DNA from: an uncultured Lachnospiraceae bacterium
GTDB lineage: Bacteria > Bacillota > Clostridia > Lachnospirales > Lachnospiraceae
Reading direction: 5' to 3'
Length of the DNA stretch: 7,247 nt
Assembly: GCA_937915975.1 (NCBI GenBank)
Contig: CALGGL010000085.1
Location: forward strand, 1 to 7,247
This document shows, one piece after another, positions 6,012-7,247 of the stretch. Position numbers and translations under genes: made by a program. Within the stretch, counting starts at the first letter, position 1; every line of letters begins with the position of its first letter. The notes below the pieces were generated by a model. It ran no database searches and was not told where the DNA came from. It worked only from the letters and a program-made list of their open reading frames with translations.

Positions 6012-6912
6012 TTCATTTTTATATAGTGTAAGACAAGGACTTAAAAATATAAGAAGAAACCTGTTGTTTTCGCTGGCATCAATCGGAACAATAGTTTCAT
6101 GTTTGTTTTTGTTCGGTATTTTTTACTGTATAATTGTCAACTTCAGAAGTGCTATGACCGATCTTAAAAATACGGTTACTATATCAGTATTTTTTGATGA
6201 GGGAATATCTGATGAAAATATTAATCTTATTGGAGAACAGATAAGATTAAGAGATGAAGTTAATACGATGGATTTCATTTCAGCCGACGAAGCTTGGGAA
6301 AATTATGCAAAGAAAAGATATGCCGATAATTATGAGGCTGCAATGGCCTCATTTGCAGGAGATAATCCTTTGAAGAACAGTGCTTCATTTGAGATTACCA
6401 TGAAAGACCTTAGTAATCAGGCAGAGTTTGTTAATTACTTAAAATCTCTGGAAGGAGTAAGAAAGGTTAGCACGTCAGAGGTAACCGCAGATGGTATTCA
6501 GGCGTTAAGCAGTGTTGTGGGATATGCATCCATAGGAATAATATTTATACTTTTATTAGTATCAATTTTCCTTATAAGTAATACAATAACCATAGGTATA
6601 ACTGTAAGAAAAGAAGAGATTGCCATTATGAAGCTTATCGGTGCAACAAACTTCTTTGTAAGAGCACCGTTCATAGTTGAGGGTATTGTTATAGGACTCG
6701 TGGGATCTTTGATACCTCTAGCTTTGGTATGGCTTGTTTATGACCATGTGGTATCATATGTTGTGGGAAGATTTAACGTTATTTCCAACAACTTTGCATT
6801 TGTACCGATTAATGAAATGTTTTCAGTGTTAGTTCCTATATCTGCTGCAATAGGTATAGGTTTAGGTTTAATAGGTAGTATACTTACCACCAGAAAGCAC
6901 CTTAAGGTTTAA
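6001..6912 (+). CDS. ftsX: Cell division permease-like protein FtsX
   Basis: A 303-residue membrane protein with FtsX topology. A short cytoplasmic N terminus (MRISSFLYSVRQGLKNIRRN) precedes transmembrane segment 1 (about 21-47). A large extracellular loop (about 48-170) begins TVTISVFFDEGIS. Three further helices lie near 172-198, 222-250 and 275-296. The conserved cytoplasmic loop RKEEIAIMKLIGATNFFVRAPF (203-224) contains the KLIGA motif of the family. In Gram-positive bacteria the outer loop contacts the coiled coil of a secreted hydrolase such as PcsB or CwlO. The start overlaps ftsE by 11 bp, with AAAGGTGG inside the ftsE end as ribosome binding site about 8 nt upstream. The gene for a likely partner hydrolase follows after 28 bp. 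Confidence 0.95.
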   Translation: MRISSFLYSVRQGLKNIRRNLLFSLASIGTIVSCLFLFGIFYCIIVNFRSAMTDLKNTVTISVFFDEGISDENINLIGEQIRLRDEVNTMDFISADEAWENYAKKRYADNYEAAMASFAGDNPLKNSASFEITMKDLSNQAEFVNYLKSLEGVRKVSTSEVTADGIQALSSVVGYASIGIIFILLLVSIFLISNTITIGITVRKEEIAIMKLIGATNFFVRAPFIVEGIVIGLVGSLIPLALVWLVYDHVVSYVVGRFNVISNNFAFVPINEMFSVLVPISAAIGIGLGLIGSILTTRKHLKV

Positions 6913-6940
6913 AACGGGGTGAATAAGGAGGAATGTTAAG

Positions 6941-7247
6941 ATGCGTAAGATGCGAAGGATTATTAAAGTAGCTTTGGCATTTATACTTGTCGGCTCAATG
7001 GGACTTAATGCTCACGCTACAAGCTTAACTGACCTTGAAGGCCAGAAGGAGGAACTTGAGGATAAAAAGAAGGAAGCTCAGGCTATAGTAGACAAGATGG
7101 ACGGTGAAAAGGATAATATTCTTGCAGCTATTCAGGAGCTTGATAATCAGGTTGCCGACCTGAATGTTCAGATTAACGAGCTTGAGGTTCAGAAGGAAGA
7201 TCTCAATAATTCCATAGCGCAAACGGAAATTCAGCTTGCCGATGCAG
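6941..7247 (+). CDS. Secreted coiled-coil protein, probable PcsB/CwlO-like hydrolase (5' part only)
   Basis: An open frame from the ATG at 6941 runs off the right edge, giving 102 residues without a stop. AAGGAGG (6925-6931) lies 9 nt upstream. Residues 1-26 form a signal peptide: a basic start (MRKMRRIIK), a hydrophobic core (VALAFILVGSMGL) and a probable cleavage after AHA. The rest is a charged heptad-patterned coiled coil rich in Leu, Glu, Gln, Asp and Lys, for example LEGQKEELEDKKKEAQ. This matches the N-terminal part of PcsB/CwlO-type proteins, whose coiled coil docks on FtsX and whose C-terminal catalytic domain (CHAP, NlpC/P60 or M23) lies outside the window. The catalytic class cannot be stated. 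It begins 28 bp after ftsX and probably belongs to the same operon. Confidence 0.85.
   Translation, partial: MRKMRRIIKVALAFILVGSMGLNAHATSLTDLEGQKEELEDKKKEAQAIVDKMDGEKDNILAAIQELDNQVADLNVQINELEVQKEDLNNSIAQTEIQLADA

Noticed and set aside
7025..7222. Minus-strand open frame near the right edge
   Set aside because: It is the antisense of the coiled-coil coding sequence. The plus-strand frame has a signal peptide, a strong ribosome binding site and operon context.

Overview
The window looks like chromosomal core DNA of a low-G+C anaerobic Firmicute, most likely Lachnospiraceae. The basis is the AT-rich sequence, strong AAGGAGG-type ribosome binding sites, sigma-A promoters, and the kinds of genes present (UgpC/MsmK-type sugar ATPase, CdaR-like regulator, YitT membrane protein, ftsEX plus a secreted coiled-coil hydrolase). 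Genus cannot be settled by reading. I see no transposase, phage gene, CRISPR array, tRNA or rRNA. The first 40 bases are not biological: they match the 3' end of the Illumina TruSeq universal adapter, so real genomic sequence starts at about position 41 and the left edge is probably a contig end.

Layout. (1) 59-784, minus strand: a short-chain dehydrogenase resembling YmfI, the elongation factor P 5-aminopentanone reductase. (2) 785-1003: a divergent promoter region with a good sigma-A promoter on each strand. (3) 1004-1561, plus: a membrane-anchored protein with an extracellular LytR_C-type domain. (4) 1677-2606: a YitT-family membrane protein. A perfect 13-bp terminator-like hairpin just before its start codon contains its ribosome binding site. 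(5) 2791-3903: a MsmK/UgpC-like sugar-importer ATPase with no permease beside it and codon use typical of a highly expressed gene, followed by a strong terminator. (6) 4060-5148: a CdaR/PucR-type transcription regulator. (7) 5322 to the right edge: ftsE, ftsX (overlapping by 11 bp) and the 5' end of a secreted coiled-coil protein of the PcsB/CwlO kind, cut off by the window.

How the genes work together. The ATPase could energise several carbohydrate importers encoded elsewhere, and the neighbouring regulator may sense a related metabolite (inference). FtsE and FtsX form the membrane machine that activates a peptidoglycan hydrolase outside the cell, and the secreted coiled-coil protein downstream is the expected partner. 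Upstream of ftsE lie a near-consensus promoter and three tandem hexamers on an 11-bp period. These fit the published WalR box (TGTWAH-N5-TGTWAH), which suggests control of this module by the WalKR cell-wall two-component system.

No wholly new system is evident. The most worthwhile leads are the WalR-like triple repeat before ftsEX and the hairpin that hides the yitT ribosome binding site.
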